A DNA stretch of 21,491 nt from Pseudomonadota bacterium. GTDB taxonomy: Bacteria > Pseudomonadota > Gammaproteobacteria > Xanthomonadales > Xanthomonadaceae. The stretch spans positions 1 through 21,491 of the forward strand of contig JAEWFH010000125.1 of the NCBI GenBank assembly GCA_023388955.1. The letters are read 5' to 3'. Under the pieces are notes generated by a model, which searched no databases, was not told the DNA's origin, and saw only the letters and a list, made by a program, of their open reading frames with translations. How positions within the stretch are numbered: the first letter of the stretch is position 1; the number at the start of each line of letters is the position of its first letter. This document shows, one piece after another, positions 1 through 9,003 of this stretch. The position numbers and the translations under genes are program-made.

Positions 1-48
1 GCGGCCTACAACAATTACAAGCCGTCCTATCATTTCTGGGGAAACTTG

Positions 49-327
49 ATGTCCAAGGGGCAATCCTTGCAGGACCCGTTCCTGAATGCGCTGCGGCGCG
101 AGCGCGTGCCGGTGTCCGTGTACCTGGTCAACGGGATCAAGCTGCAGGGCACGATCGAATCCTTCGACCAGTTCGTCATCCTGTTGCGCAACACCGTGAG
201 CCAGATGGTCTACAAGCACGCCATCTCCACCGTGGTGCCGGCGCGCAACGTGCGCGTGGGCCCCGGCGGCGGCTACGTCCAGTCCGGCGAGAACGGCAAC
301 GGCATGCCGCGGGACGACGAGGACTGA
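49..327 (+). CDS. hfq: RNA chaperone Hfq
   Basis: Hfq forms a hexameric Sm-like ring in the cytoplasm that pairs small RNAs with mRNAs. The 92-residue product has the Sm1 region, with Q8 and the F39-D40-Q41-F42 stretch, and the Sm2 signature Y55-K56-H57, which form the U-rich RNA-binding pore in known Hfq proteins. The C-terminal tail after about residue 70 is short, Gly-rich and acidic (ends DDED), shorter than the enterobacterial tail; acidic tips of this kind are known to mimic RNA and help release it. I chose the ATG at 49 over the in-frame TTG at 46 because GGGGAA at 38-43 is well spaced for it and family members start MSKGQ. It leads the hfq-hflX-hflK-hflC block. Only 48 bases of upstream DNA are present; miaA usually lies there but cannot be seen. 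Confidence 0.98.
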   Translation: MSKGQSLQDPFLNALRRERVPVSVYLVNGIKLQGTIESFDQFVILLRNTVSQMVYKHAISTVVPARNVRVGPGGGYVQSGENGNGMPRDDED

Positions 328-405
328 ACGGCGCGAGGCTTGCGTTCCGGCACCGGCACACCCATGTACGGGTGATGGCCAGCCGATGCCCGGAGACGAC
401 CCCGC

Positions 406-1692
406 TTGTTTGAACGTTCGCGCAAGGGCGAGCACGCCCTGCTGATCCAGCCCCATGCCGGCGGACCGCCGGATGAGGACGTGCTGGAGGAGTTCACCGA
501 GCTTGCCCGCTCGGCCGGGGCGAGCGTGGCCGCGGTGGTCCCGGCGCGGATCGACCGGCCCAATGCCGCGACCCTGATCGGCAGCGGCAAGCTGGAGGAG
601 GTCCTGGCCGCGGCCGAGGCCTCCGGTGCCGACCTGGTCCTGGTCAACCACCCGCTCACTCCGGTGCAGGAGCGCAACCTGGAGAAGCTGCTCCAGCGCC
701 GCGTGGTCGACCGCACCGGTCTGATCCTGGACATCTTCGCCCAGCGTGCGCACAGCCACGAGGGCAAGCTGCAGGTCGAGCTGGCGCAGTTGCGCCACCT
801 GGCGACCCGGCTGGTCCGGGGGTGGACCCACCTGGAGCGCCAGCGCGGCGGCTCCATCGGCCTGCGCGGGCCGGGTGAAACCCAGCTGGAAACCGACCGC
901 CGGCTGCTGCAGAAGCGCCTGGAGCAGTTGCAGAAGCGCCTGGACAAGGTCGAGGTGCAACGTGCGCAGATGCGCCGCGCCCGCGTGCGCAGCGAACTGC
1001 CGCGGGTCGCACTGGTCGGCTACACCAATGCGGGCAAGTCGACGTTGTTCAACGCACTGACCGGTGCCGGCGCCTATGCCGCCGACCAGCTGTTCGCGAC
1101 CCTGGACCCGACGGTGCGCCGGGTCGACCTGCCTGCGGGCGCGGTGGTGCTGGCCGATACCGTGGGCTTCGTGCGCGACCTGCCGCATGAACTGGTCGCG
1201 GCGTTCCGGTCGACCCTCAGCGAGGCCCGCGAGGCCGACCTGCTGCTGCACGTGGTCGATGCGGCCGATCCGCACCGTGAGGAACGCATCGCCCAGGTCG
1301 ACGAGGTGCTGGCGGAGATCGGTGCCGGCGGCCTGCCGCAGCTGCTGGTATTCAACAAGATCGACCGCCTCGACGAGGCCAGGCCGCGCATCGACCGCCC
1401 GGCCGAGGGGCATCCCCGGGCCTGGGTCTCGGCCCGGGACGGCGACGGCCTGGAGATGCTCGCCACCGCCATAGGCGAGGTGCTGGAGCTGCGGCACGTG
1501 CGCGGGACCATCGAGTTGCCGTCCCGGGCCGGCCGGCTGCGCGCCCGCCTGCATGACCTGGGCGCGGTGCGCTCCGAGCAGGCGGGCGAGGACGGCTGGC
1601 AGCTCCAGGTCGAACTCGCCGAGGCGGAAGCACGGCGCCTGGCCGCAGGTCCGGAAGGGCATGCGCTGGCGCCGTTGCTGCCCACCCCATAG
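406..1692 (+). CDS. hflX: GTPase HflX
   Basis: HflX is a ribosome-associated GTPase that splits stalled or hibernating 70S ribosomes, notably during heat stress. The 428-residue protein has the HflX N-terminal domain (about 10-195, with the family stretch IGLRGPGETQLE near 151-162) and a G domain: P-loop GYTNAGKST at 205-213, G3 DTVG at 251-254, G4 NKID at 317-320 and G5 VSAR at 341-344. The start is a TTG at 406, giving the MFERSRKGEH N-terminus typical of the family. No in-frame ATG is usable upstream, because the one at 364 hits a stop after three codons. GGAG at 392-395 can serve as ribosome binding site. The rare start codon suggests modest translation. It lies 78 bases after hfq with no terminator between them, consistent with co-transcription. 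Confidence 0.97.
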   Translation: MFERSRKGEHALLIQPHAGGPPDEDVLEEFTELARSAGASVAAVVPARIDRPNAATLIGSGKLEEVLAAAEASGADLVLVNHPLTPVQERNLEKLLQRRVVDRTGLILDIFAQRAHSHEGKLQVELAQLRHLATRLVRGWTHLERQRGGSIGLRGPGETQLETDRRLLQKRLEQLQKRLDKVEVQRAQMRRARVRSELPRVALVGYTNAGKSTLFNALTGAGAYAADQLFATLDPTVRRVDLPAGAVVLADTVGFVRDLPHELVAAFRSTLSEAREADLLLHVVDAADPHREERIAQVDEVLAEIGAGGLPQLLVFNKIDRLDEARPRIDRPAEGHPRAWVSARDGDGLEMLATAIGEVLELRHVRGTIELPSRAGRLRARLHDLGAVRSEQAGEDGWQLQVELAEAEARRLAAGPEGHALAPLLPTP

Positions 1693-1722
1693 AATCAGCG
1701 GTCGCATTTTTTCGGAGCAGGC

Positions 1723-2817
1723 ATGGCCTGGAACTCTCCCGGCAGCAACAATTCCAGCGGCAGGGGACCGCGACAGCGCGGCAACGGTGGACTGGACCAG
1801 TTCCTGGACCCGCTGCGCAACCTGTTCGGTGGCAACGGCGGCGGTATCGGCCGCTGGGTGCTGCTGGTGCTGGCGCTGTGGCTTGCGGCGAACTGCTTCG
1901 TGCTGGTCGCCGAGCAGCAGCGCGGCGTGGTGCTGCGTTTCGGTGAATACGCCCGCCTGCTGCAGCCCGGCCCGCACTTCAAGCTGCCGTGGCCCTTCGA
2001 GCGCGTCATCAAGGTCAACGCCACCGAGATCAAGACCTTCGGCACCACCGTCCCGGTGCTGACCTCCGACGAGAACATCGTCCAGGTCGAGATCAACGTG
2101 CAGTACCGGGTCAGCGATCCGCACATGTACCTGTTCGGCACCCGCGACGCGGACGCCATGCTCGCCCAGGCTTCGCTGAGCACCGTGCGCGAGCAGGTCG
2201 GCCGCTCCCCGCTGGATACCGTGCTCGGTGCCCGCAACGCACTGGCGGTTTCGGCCCGCGACCAGTTGCAGGCTTCGCTGGATGCCTACCGCACCGGGCT
2301 GATGGTGACGGAACTCAACCTGCCCAACGCCCGCCCGCCGGAGGAGGTCAAGCCGGCCTTCGACGACGTCAACAGCGCCCAGCAGGACCAGGACCGCCTG
2401 ATCAGCGAGGCCGAAGCCTACGCCGCGCAGGTGGTGCCCGAGGCGCGCGGCCAGGCCGCACGCGTGCGTGCCACCGCGCAGGGCTACCGGGAGTCGATCA
2501 TCGCCCGCGCCCAGGGTGACGCAGACCGCTTCTCGATGCTGGTCACCGAGTACCAGGACGCGCCGGAGGTGACCCGCAAGCGCCTGTGGCTGGAAACCGT
2601 GCAGGAAGTGCTGGCCGACAACCGCAAGGTGGTCGGGGGGGACTCCAGGCAGCTGATCTACGTTCCCATGGAAGACGCAGGCAACGGTGGCCGCGCGTCC
2701 AACCCGTCGCCGCCGCTGCTCACCCCCGAGCTGGTGGTCCCCGACCAGGCGCAGGGCGCCGACGCAGGCGCGGTACGCGGTCCGCGCCCGGCCGGCCGTG
2801 AGGAGGTGAGCCGATGA
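1723..2817 (+). CDS. hflK: FtsH modulator HflK (SPFH/band-7 membrane protein)
   Basis: HflK assembles with HflC into a large inner-membrane cage around the FtsH protease and restrains degradation of membrane proteins. The 364-residue product has a Gly/Asn/Ser-rich cytoplasmic N-terminus (1-42), one transmembrane segment (about 44-62), then a periplasmic SPFH/band-7 domain starting at EQQRGVVLRFGEY (64-76) and a charged Ala/Glu/Arg-rich helix (about 220-270), as in known HflK. GGAG at 1714-1717 precedes the ATG. Its stop overlaps the hflC start in an ATGA, so the two subunits are probably translationally coupled. The last 45 residues are Pro/Gly-rich and look disordered, as is common in the family. 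Confidence 0.97.
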   Translation: MAWNSPGSNNSSGRGPRQRGNGGLDQFLDPLRNLFGGNGGGIGRWVLLVLALWLAANCFVLVAEQQRGVVLRFGEYARLLQPGPHFKLPWPFERVIKVNATEIKTFGTTVPVLTSDENIVQVEINVQYRVSDPHMYLFGTRDADAMLAQASLSTVREQVGRSPLDTVLGARNALAVSARDQLQASLDAYRTGLMVTELNLPNARPPEEVKPAFDDVNSAQQDQDRLISEAEAYAAQVVPEARGQAARVRATAQGYRESIIARAQGDADRFSMLVTEYQDAPEVTRKRLWLETVQEVLADNRKVVGGDSRQLIYVPMEDAGNGGRASNPSPPLLTPELVVPDQAQGADAGAVRGPRPAGREEVSR

Positions 2818-3677
2818 GATACCCGATTGTCGTCGCGCTCGTCGTCGCCCTGGTGCTGGGCCTGATGGGTGGTACCTACGTGGTGCGCGAAGGCCAGGTG
2901 GCCATGGTGCTGAACCTGGGCCGCGTGGACCGGACCGACATCGGCCCCGGCCTGCACTTCAAGTGGCCGCTGATCGAGCGCGCCCTGGTCTTCGACCGCC
3001 GCCTGCAGGTGCTGGACGCCGAGCCGGAGCGCTACCTGACCTCGGAGCGCAAGGACGTCGCGGTGGACTTCTTCACCGTCGGCATGATCTACGACGTGGG
3101 TGCGTTCTACCGCGCCACCGGCGGCGACGAGTCGATCGCGGTGGACCGCCTGGCCCCGATCATCAAGGACTCGCTGCGCAACGAGATCAACTCGCGCACG
3201 CTCACCGAGATCGTGTCCGGTGACCGCTCGGAGATCATCGAGCAGCAGCTGGAAGGCATCAACCGCGGTGCCAGCACCATCGGTATCCGCATCATCGACC
3301 TGCGCCTGAAGCGCATCGACCTGCCGACCGACAGCCAGGTCATCCAGGACGTCTACCGGCGCATGCGCGCCCAGCGCCACCAGGTGGCCAGCCGGCTGCG
3401 CGCGGAGGGTGCCGAGGAGGCCCAGACGGTGCGCGCCGAGGCCGACCGCCAGCGCCAGGTGATCATCGCCGAGGCCGAGCGCGACGCGCAGCGCCTGCGC
3501 GGTGAGGGCGATGCCGTCGCAGCCTCCACCTACGCCGAGGCGGCCAACCGCGACCCGTCCTTCTATGCCTTCCAGCGCAGCCTGGAGGCCTACCGCGCGG
3601 CGTTTGCCGATGGCAAGGGCGTGATTGTGCTGGATCGCGACGACGAGTTCCTGCGCTACCTCGACAGCGACCGCTGA
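2814..3677 (+). CDS. hflC: FtsH modulator HflC (SPFH/band-7 membrane protein)
   Basis: HflC is the partner of HflK in the FtsH-HflKC membrane complex. The 287-residue protein has a short N-terminus, a single transmembrane segment (about 4-23), the VREGQVAMVLNLGRV start of the SPFH domain, and a long charged helix (about 185-235, many Arg/Glu/Ala) that packs against neighbouring subunits in the known cage. Length and domain order fit the family. The ATG overlaps the hflK stop by four bases (ATGA) and GAGGTGAG just upstream gives a ribosome binding site, so coupling to hflK is expected. The DUF2065 gene starts seven bases after the stop. Confidence 0.97.
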   Translation: MRYPIVVALVVALVLGLMGGTYVVREGQVAMVLNLGRVDRTDIGPGLHFKWPLIERALVFDRRLQVLDAEPERYLTSERKDVAVDFFTVGMIYDVGAFYRATGGDESIAVDRLAPIIKDSLRNEINSRTLTEIVSGDRSEIIEQQLEGINRGASTIGIRIIDLRLKRIDLPTDSQVIQDVYRRMRAQRHQVASRLRAEGAEEAQTVRAEADRQRQVIIAEAERDAQRLRGEGDAVAASTYAEAANRDPSFYAFQRSLEAYRAAFADGKGVIVLDRDDEFLRYLDSDR

Positions 3678-3684
3678 GGCGGCG

Positions 3685-3879
3685 ATGGCAGGTGAGCTGA
3701 TGGCCGCGGCCTGCCTGGCGCTGGTGCTGGAAGGGCTGTTCCTGTTCGCCGCCCCGCGCGCCTGGCGCGAGGCGATGATCCATCTGGTGCAGCTGGGGGA
3801 ATCCCGGCTGCGCCGGATCGGCGCCGCGGTGCTGGTGGTGGCGCTGCTCGGGCTGTGGGTGGTGCGCGGCGCCGTTTGA
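3685..3879 (+). CDS. DUF2065 (YjeT-type) small membrane protein
   Basis: This 64-residue protein has two hydrophobic stretches (about 4-22 and 44-60) separated by a basic/amphipathic linker containing APRAWREA, the pattern of the DUF2065 family (E. coli YjeT). Its function is unknown. The same family lies directly downstream of hflC in E. coli, which supports both the call and the ATG at 3685, seven bases after the hflC stop. It is probably the last gene of the hflKC transcript. It converges on the minus-strand ankyrin gene, and only 34 bases separate the two. Confidence 0.88.
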   Translation: MAGELMAAACLALVLEGLFLFAAPRAWREAMIHLVQLGESRLRRIGAAVLVVALLGLWVVRGAV

Positions 3880-3892
3880 GCCGCGGTGACCG

Positions 3893-3914
3893 GACGGGCC
3901 GTGCGCGCCCCGTC
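3893..3914. terminator. Possible terminator hairpin between convergent genes
   Basis: GACGGG at 3893-3898 and CCCGTC at 3909-3914 form a six-base-pair stem with a ten-base GC-rich loop, in the gap between the DUF2065 gene and the convergent ankyrin gene. It touches the ankyrin stop codon. There is no T-run on either side, so intrinsic termination is uncertain; position is the main argument. Confidence 0.3.
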
Positions 3915-4648
3915 TACTCCCCGATGCCGGCCTCCAGCGGTACGTCGTGCTCGCGCAGCCAGGCGACCACGGCCTGGCGCTGGTCCCTGGCTTCGGCAGA
4001 CAGCGAGGAATCCGGCGTGCGGAAGAAGTAGGCCTGGAAGCTCGCGTCCTGCCCACCCATTGCGTGCGGGGCGGCGCCGGCCTCCAGCAGGGCGAGCACG
4101 TGTTCCCCGGCGTTGATCATGGCGGCCCGGTGCAGTGCGGTGTAGCCCTGGGCATCGGTGGCGTTGGGGTCGGCCCCGGCTTCCAGAAGCATCGTGAACT
4201 GCGCGGTGGTGCGCGGGGAAACGGCGACCGCCAGCGGGGTCTCGCCGTTGCGGCGGTTGCGCGCGTCCGGATCGGCGCCCTGCGCAAGCATCCGCTGCAG
4301 ATAGGCAGGGTCGTCGGCCAGCGCGGCGGTATGCAGGGCCGTGGTGCCGTTGAAGCCCTCCGCTTCCGGGTCGGCTCCGCTGTCGAGCAGGGCTTCGAAG
4401 CCGGCGCGGCTGCCCGACAGGATGGCGAACTGCAGCAGGTTGACCCCGTCTTCGCCCTGCGCATCCGGGTCGGCGCCTTCCTGCACCTGGGTGCGTACCG
4501 CGTATGCATTGCCATGCCGGGCGGCACTGGCGAGGGCCGCGGCCTCGGCGTCATCAAACGGCAGGTCCATGGGTTCTCCGCTGCAGGCACTGGTGGACAC
4601 GAGGGCCGCCAGCAGCAGGGTCAGCGTTGCGGACTGGCGGCAGGGCAT
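3914..4648 (-). CDS. Ankyrin-repeat protein with probable lipoprotein signal; candidate immunity protein
   Basis: The 244-residue product starts with a basic n-region, a hydrophobic core (about 8-17) and Cys22 in the context STSAC, a plausible but not ideal lipobox (Thr rather than Leu at -3). It is probably exported and may be lipid-anchored. About five ankyrin repeats follow (roughly 35-63, 67-96, 100-130, 134-163, 167-196), with GADP(D/N)A and TALHxAA motifs. The tail (200-244) is not repetitive. Ankyrin repeats bind proteins and have no catalytic role, so the partner is informative: the gene starts 16 bases after the stop of the lipase-like gene on the same strand, and the two should share an mRNA. 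I infer that it neutralises or chaperones the lipase. No strong ribosome binding site is visible, which suggests coupling to the upstream gene. Function is not proven. Confidence 0.85.
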   Translation of the reverse strand: MPCRQSATLTLLLAALVSTSACSGEPMDLPFDDAEAAALASAARHGNAYAVRTQVQEGADPDAQGEDGVNLLQFAILSGSRAGFEALLDSGADPEAEGFNGTTALHTAALADDPAYLQRMLAQGADPDARNRRNGETPLAVAVSPRTTAQFTMLLEAGADPNATDAQGYTALHRAAMINAGEHVLALLEAGAAPHAMGGQDASFQAYFFRTPDSSLSAEARDQRQAVVAWLREHDVPLEAGIGE

Positions 4649-4664
4649 GTCCGGATACTAGCGC

Positions 4665-6353
4665 TCAGAAGCGACTCTTGAGCCAGTTCCAGCCATCGGT
4701 GAGGGCCTGGTCCACCACGCCGATCCCTTCGCTGGCCTTCTGGACCACCCAGCCACCGGCATCGGCAACCGTTTCGACCACGTCGCCCACGACCCGGGGC
4801 ACGCTACCCAGCAGCTCGCCACCGGAGCGGGTCACGTCGGCCACGCCATCCACGATTGCATGGCCCACCGGGTGGGTGATCCCGTCGGCCGCCTGCTCAA
4901 GCTGGTTGGCAGCGTCGCTGGCCATCCCTTCGATGGTGGCCCCGACCACGTCGGTGGCGGTGTCGACGAACTCGCCGGCCCCCTCCAGCGCCAGCCGTGC
5001 ATGGGAGCCGCCCGCATGCCACTGCGCCTGGACATCGCGGCCGGCTTCGGCCAGTCCAGCGGCTTCGGCCAGGTCGCCCTGGTGGCGCTCGAGGTCGGCA
5101 CGGAAGGCGTCCACGCCCTGGGCGACCTCCTCGGTGACCCGGCTCTCGACCTCGCGGCTGTTGAATGGCGCCATCAGCGTGCGCTCCACGCTGGGCGGGT
5201 TCTGGTAGCCCTCCTGCCAGGGCTGCTGCTGCAGCATCGTGTCGATCAGGACCTGCTGCTCATGGCTGCTGGCCGCCCGGCCCAGGTATCCGATGCCGCC
5301 TGCCACGAGCCCGGGGATGCCGGGCAGCTGCGACAGGTCGTCAAGCGCATCGTTGATGCGGTCGGCCAGCTCCGGGTCCACCCCGGCGTGTTCCAGCCCG
5401 TACTCGATCACGCTGTCGGCGAGTTCGCCCTCGGGCTTGACGATGATCTGGTGACCGATGGCGTCGGGCGCGAGCGCGGCGGTGATCCAGCCCTCCTGGA
5501 CCTGGGTGAGGGCGTCCTCGTGCATGGAGTAGCGGCGCACCTGGCCGTCTTCGGCCTGTTCGCGGAACTGTGCGCCGTCCAGGCCCAGGCGCTCGAAGGT
5601 GCGGTCATGTACGCCGGAGGGGTCGAAGGTGACCGCCGGAATGCCGGTCACCGCCGACGCCACGGTGGCCAGGCCGCCACCCTGGGAGTGCCCGGTGATC
5701 ACCAGGTTGGTATAGACCGGGTTGCCGGCGGCATCCACGCCCCTTTCGCCGAAGGCCTGGGCGAACTCCTGGGCGGCCTGGGGAGCCAGGCGGTCGAACT
5801 CGTCGGTGTACTGTCCGGTGCCCTGGGCGAAGTTGGTCACCCAGTCGGCGGCGCCATCCGAGGTTCCGCGGTAGGCCAGCACGTAGTTGCCCTGGCCGTC
5901 GCTGAACACCTCGGCCCGGAACTGGCTGCCCGGTACGTCCAGCTTCCCGGGATCCATGCCCGCGGCCTGCAGCTGGGCGTCGTCCAGCATCGTCCACCCG
6001 CACAGGTCCACCTCGCCGTCCCCGTACACCGCCGTGGACATGCGCATCAGGTCGACGTCGATCTGCCGGCCGTCGGTGCCGGCGACGTGCGCGGAGAACC
6101 CGGTGGCCTCGTAGGGCATGGCCGGGGCCGGTCCACAGGACGGCGGCGCGGCCACCTGGGGATGCCAGGAAGGCTCGGGGCGATGGGCGGGGGCGCCCGT
6201 GGCCGGACTTTGCGGACGGTCCGGGGAGGGCGGCGGCGGTGGCGCAGCCCGCAGGGTGGACGGAAGGGCGGACAGGGGGGTGATCATGTGCATGGCGCCG
6301 GCGTCGGTCCTTGGTGCCTGCGAGCTTTGCAGCATCCGTCCCGCCGCAGCCAT
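4665..6353 (-). CDS. Lipase-fold (alpha/beta hydrolase) protein, candidate secreted effector
   Basis: The 562-residue protein has a Pro-rich low-complexity N-terminus (about 30-80), then a class-3-lipase-like domain (about 85-310). That domain shows a YRGTSD oxyanion-hole motif at 161-166, the nucleophile elbow GHSQGG with Ser223, and likely acid and base Asp280 (HEDAL) and His301 (IGHQII). The C-terminal third (about 400-562) is Ala/Glu/Val-rich with repeated amphipathic helices and no recognised fold. There is no signal peptide and no membrane segment, so export would need a dedicated system. The start is uncertain: the ATG at 6353 has AGGG about nine bases upstream, but Met7, Met21 (6293) and Met23 (6287) are possible and would keep the catalytic domain. 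It interrupts the usual hflC-DUF2065-purA order. Substrate unknown; a phospholipid ester is the natural guess. Confidence 0.82.
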   Translation of the reverse strand: MAAAGRMLQSSQAPRTDAGAMHMITPLSALPSTLRAAPPPPPSPDRPQSPATGAPAHRPEPSWHPQVAAPPSCGPAPAMPYEATGFSAHVAGTDGRQIDVDLMRMSTAVYGDGEVDLCGWTMLDDAQLQAAGMDPGKLDVPGSQFRAEVFSDGQGNYVLAYRGTSDGAADWVTNFAQGTGQYTDEFDRLAPQAAQEFAQAFGERGVDAAGNPVYTNLVITGHSQGGGLATVASAVTGIPAVTFDPSGVHDRTFERLGLDGAQFREQAEDGQVRRYSMHEDALTQVQEGWITAALAPDAIGHQIIVKPEGELADSVIEYGLEHAGVDPELADRINDALDDLSQLPGIPGLVAGGIGYLGRAASSHEQQVLIDTMLQQQPWQEGYQNPPSVERTLMAPFNSREVESRVTEEVAQGVDAFRADLERHQGDLAEAAGLAEAGRDVQAQWHAGGSHARLALEGAGEFVDTATDVVGATIEGMASDAANQLEQAADGITHPVGHAIVDGVADVTRSGGELLGSVPRVVGDVVETVADAGGWVVQKASEGIGVVDQALTDGWNWLKSRF

Positions 6354-6397
6354 TGGGGCCGACCCTAGCGGGACTGGCCCGGAACCACGGAAACCCG

Positions 6398-6403
6398 GAT
6401 AAT
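6398..6403 (+). promoter_or_regulatory. Possible -10 box for purA
   Basis: GATAAT matches the sigma-70 -10 consensus at five of six positions. The best -35 candidate is CTGGCC at 6374-6379 with an 18-base spacer and only three matches. A start near 6410 would put the hairpin at 6408-6439 at the very 5' end of the transcript, so either the hairpin is a leader structure or the true promoter lies elsewhere. Confidence 0.35.
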
Positions 6404-6407
6404 GCCG

Positions 6408-6439
6408 AAAAGCCGGGGGAGCGTTCCCACCGGCTTTTT
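6408..6439. terminator. Strong hairpin with T-run upstream of purA (terminator or leader structure)
   Basis: AAAAGCCGG at 6408-6416 pairs with CCGGCTTTT at 6430-6438. Inside it, GGGA at 6417-6420 pairs with TCCC at 6425-6428 around a four-base loop, leaving one bulged A. Five T follow on the plus strand (6435-6439) and four on the minus strand, so it can read as a bidirectional intrinsic terminator. It lies between the divergent lipase and purA starts, where no plus-strand gene ends nearby. It could be the ancestral terminator of the hflKC-DUF2065 unit, insulation for purA, or a leader element. Confidence 0.75.
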
Positions 6440-6494
6440 CTGTGCGTGCCGCCGGCGCCTTCCGCGGCCTTGAATGCTCGGGAGCATCAACAAC

Positions 6495-7787
<1,293 letters not shown>

Positions 7788-7860
7788 CCCGCCCGTCCGG
7801 CCGGGTCCGCTTCCCGGCGCGGAATGCGTTGGGACAGGGACATGGTCTCGGGGAAGTGGG

Positions 7861-8958
7861 GTGCGAGAGGATGAGGTGGCTGCCGGGCCGGGGCGTCCGG
7901 CTTCGTCGGCGCGCGCCCGGCACCGGCTGGCGTTCCCGCGTCGGGTGTATCCGTTGCGGATGCTCGGCATGGGGCTGTCCGGGCTGCCGGTGGGCGTGGT
8001 GCTGTGGCAGCAGGGCGCGGGCTGGGCCACCTGGGTCCTGCTGGCGTTGACCTCGCTGGCCTGGCCGCAGCTGGCCTGGCTGCGCTCGCGGGCCAGCGCC
8101 GACCCCTACGCCACCGAAAAGCACAATCTGGTCCTTGATTCGGCCTTTGCCGGGCTGTGGGTGTCGCTGATGCACTTCAACGTGCTGCCCGCCGCATTGC
8201 TGCTGACGCTGGCCACGGTGGACAAGATCAACACCGGCATCCGCGGGTTGTGGCTGCGCTCGATGCCCTGGATGTTCGGCGGGGTGGTGCTGGGTGCGGT
8301 GCTGTCCGGTTTCGCCGTCCAGCCGCGCACCGACATGCAGGTGATCCTGGCCTGCATGCCGATCCTGCTGATCCACACCATCGCGGTCAGCCTCCACTCC
8401 TATTACCTGATCCGCCGCGTCCACGTGCAGAACATCCGCCTGGACGAGCTCAGCAGCGTGGATCCGCTCACCGGCCTGGCCAACCGCCGGCAGTGGGAAG
8501 AGGACGCGACGCGACTGCTGCAGGCGTGGCACGAGGGGGGCGCGGCGGTGAGCCTGCTGGTGGTGGACGTGGACGACTTCAAGCGGATCAACGACACGCA
8601 CGGGCATGCGGTTGGCGACGATGTGCTCTGCGCGGTCGCCGCGATCCTGCGCAGTTGCGTGTGCGCGGACAGCCGGGTCGGGCGCAATGGCGGCGACGAG
8701 TTCGCGGTCGTGATGCCGGCAAGTGGCGAACTGGCAAACCAGGTCGCGGGCCGGATCCGGCGCAAGGTCGAGGAATGGCGGCTGCCGGGCACGCGGGAGC
8801 TGGTGTGCACGGTGAGCATTGGCGTCGCCCCGGCGAATGCAGGAGCCACCACGCTGCGGCGCTGGATGATCGCCGCCGACGTGGCGCTCTATGGCGCCAA
8901 GCGGGGCGGGCGCAACCGGGTCGGCCCCGCCGCGGAGGCGATGCGCGAAGTGGCCTGA
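7861..8958 (+). CDS. MASE2-GGDEF membrane diguanylate cyclase
   Basis: This 365-residue protein probably makes cyclic di-GMP from two GTP at the inner membrane. Residues about 22-115 match the MASE2 sensor domain of AdrA/DgcC-type cyclases (RLAFPRRVYPLRMLG, then the QLAWLRSR...ADPY region), and hydrophobic segments continue to about 180. The GGDEF domain spans about 195-355, with DPLTGLANRR at 201-210 and an intact catalytic GGDEF at 277-281. The RxxD inhibitory-site positions before the motif hold other residues (Cys and Ser), so product inhibition of the usual kind is not expected. The start is taken as GTG at 7861 with GGGGAAG just upstream; GTG at 7876, with AGAGGA before it, is an alternative. 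It begins 73 bases after purA. Confidence 0.9.
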   Translation: MREDEVAAGPGRPASSARARHRLAFPRRVYPLRMLGMGLSGLPVGVVLWQQGAGWATWVLLALTSLAWPQLAWLRSRASADPYATEKHNLVLDSAFAGLWVSLMHFNVLPAALLLTLATVDKINTGIRGLWLRSMPWMFGGVVLGAVLSGFAVQPRTDMQVILACMPILLIHTIAVSLHSYYLIRRVHVQNIRLDELSSVDPLTGLANRRQWEEDATRLLQAWHEGGAAVSLLVVDVDDFKRINDTHGHAVGDDVLCAVAAILRSCVCADSRVGRNGGDEFAVVMPASGELANQVAGRIRRKVEEWRLPGTRELVCTVSIGVAPANAGATTLRRWMIAADVALYGAKRGGRNRVGPAAEAMREVA

Positions 8959-9003
8959 GCCACGGCGCTGCCTCCAGCGGGGTCCTCCGGCATCATTGGC
9001 TGG

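Noticed and set aside
374..412. Twelve-codon ORF (MASRCPETTPLV) overlapping the hflX TTG start
   Set aside because: Weak ribosome binding site and no sign of coupling beyond the overlap; likely chance.
1706..1713. T-run before hflK as a terminator
   Set aside because: No stable stem precedes the T tract, so it does not look like an intrinsic terminator.
4665..5155. XVIPCD-type type IV secretion signal at the lipase C-terminus
   Set aside because: The conserved motifs and Gln-rich tail expected of that domain are not visible; the tail is a different Ala/Val-rich helical sequence.
4860..6368. Plus-strand 502-codon open frame opposite the lipase-like gene
   Set aside because: Low-complexity Gly/Val/His/Arg composition without a domain, while the minus strand shows a full catalytic motif set.
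6402..6473. Short ORF starting in the hairpin upstream of purA
   Set aside because: No ribosome binding site, and its start lies inside or before the likely transcript start.
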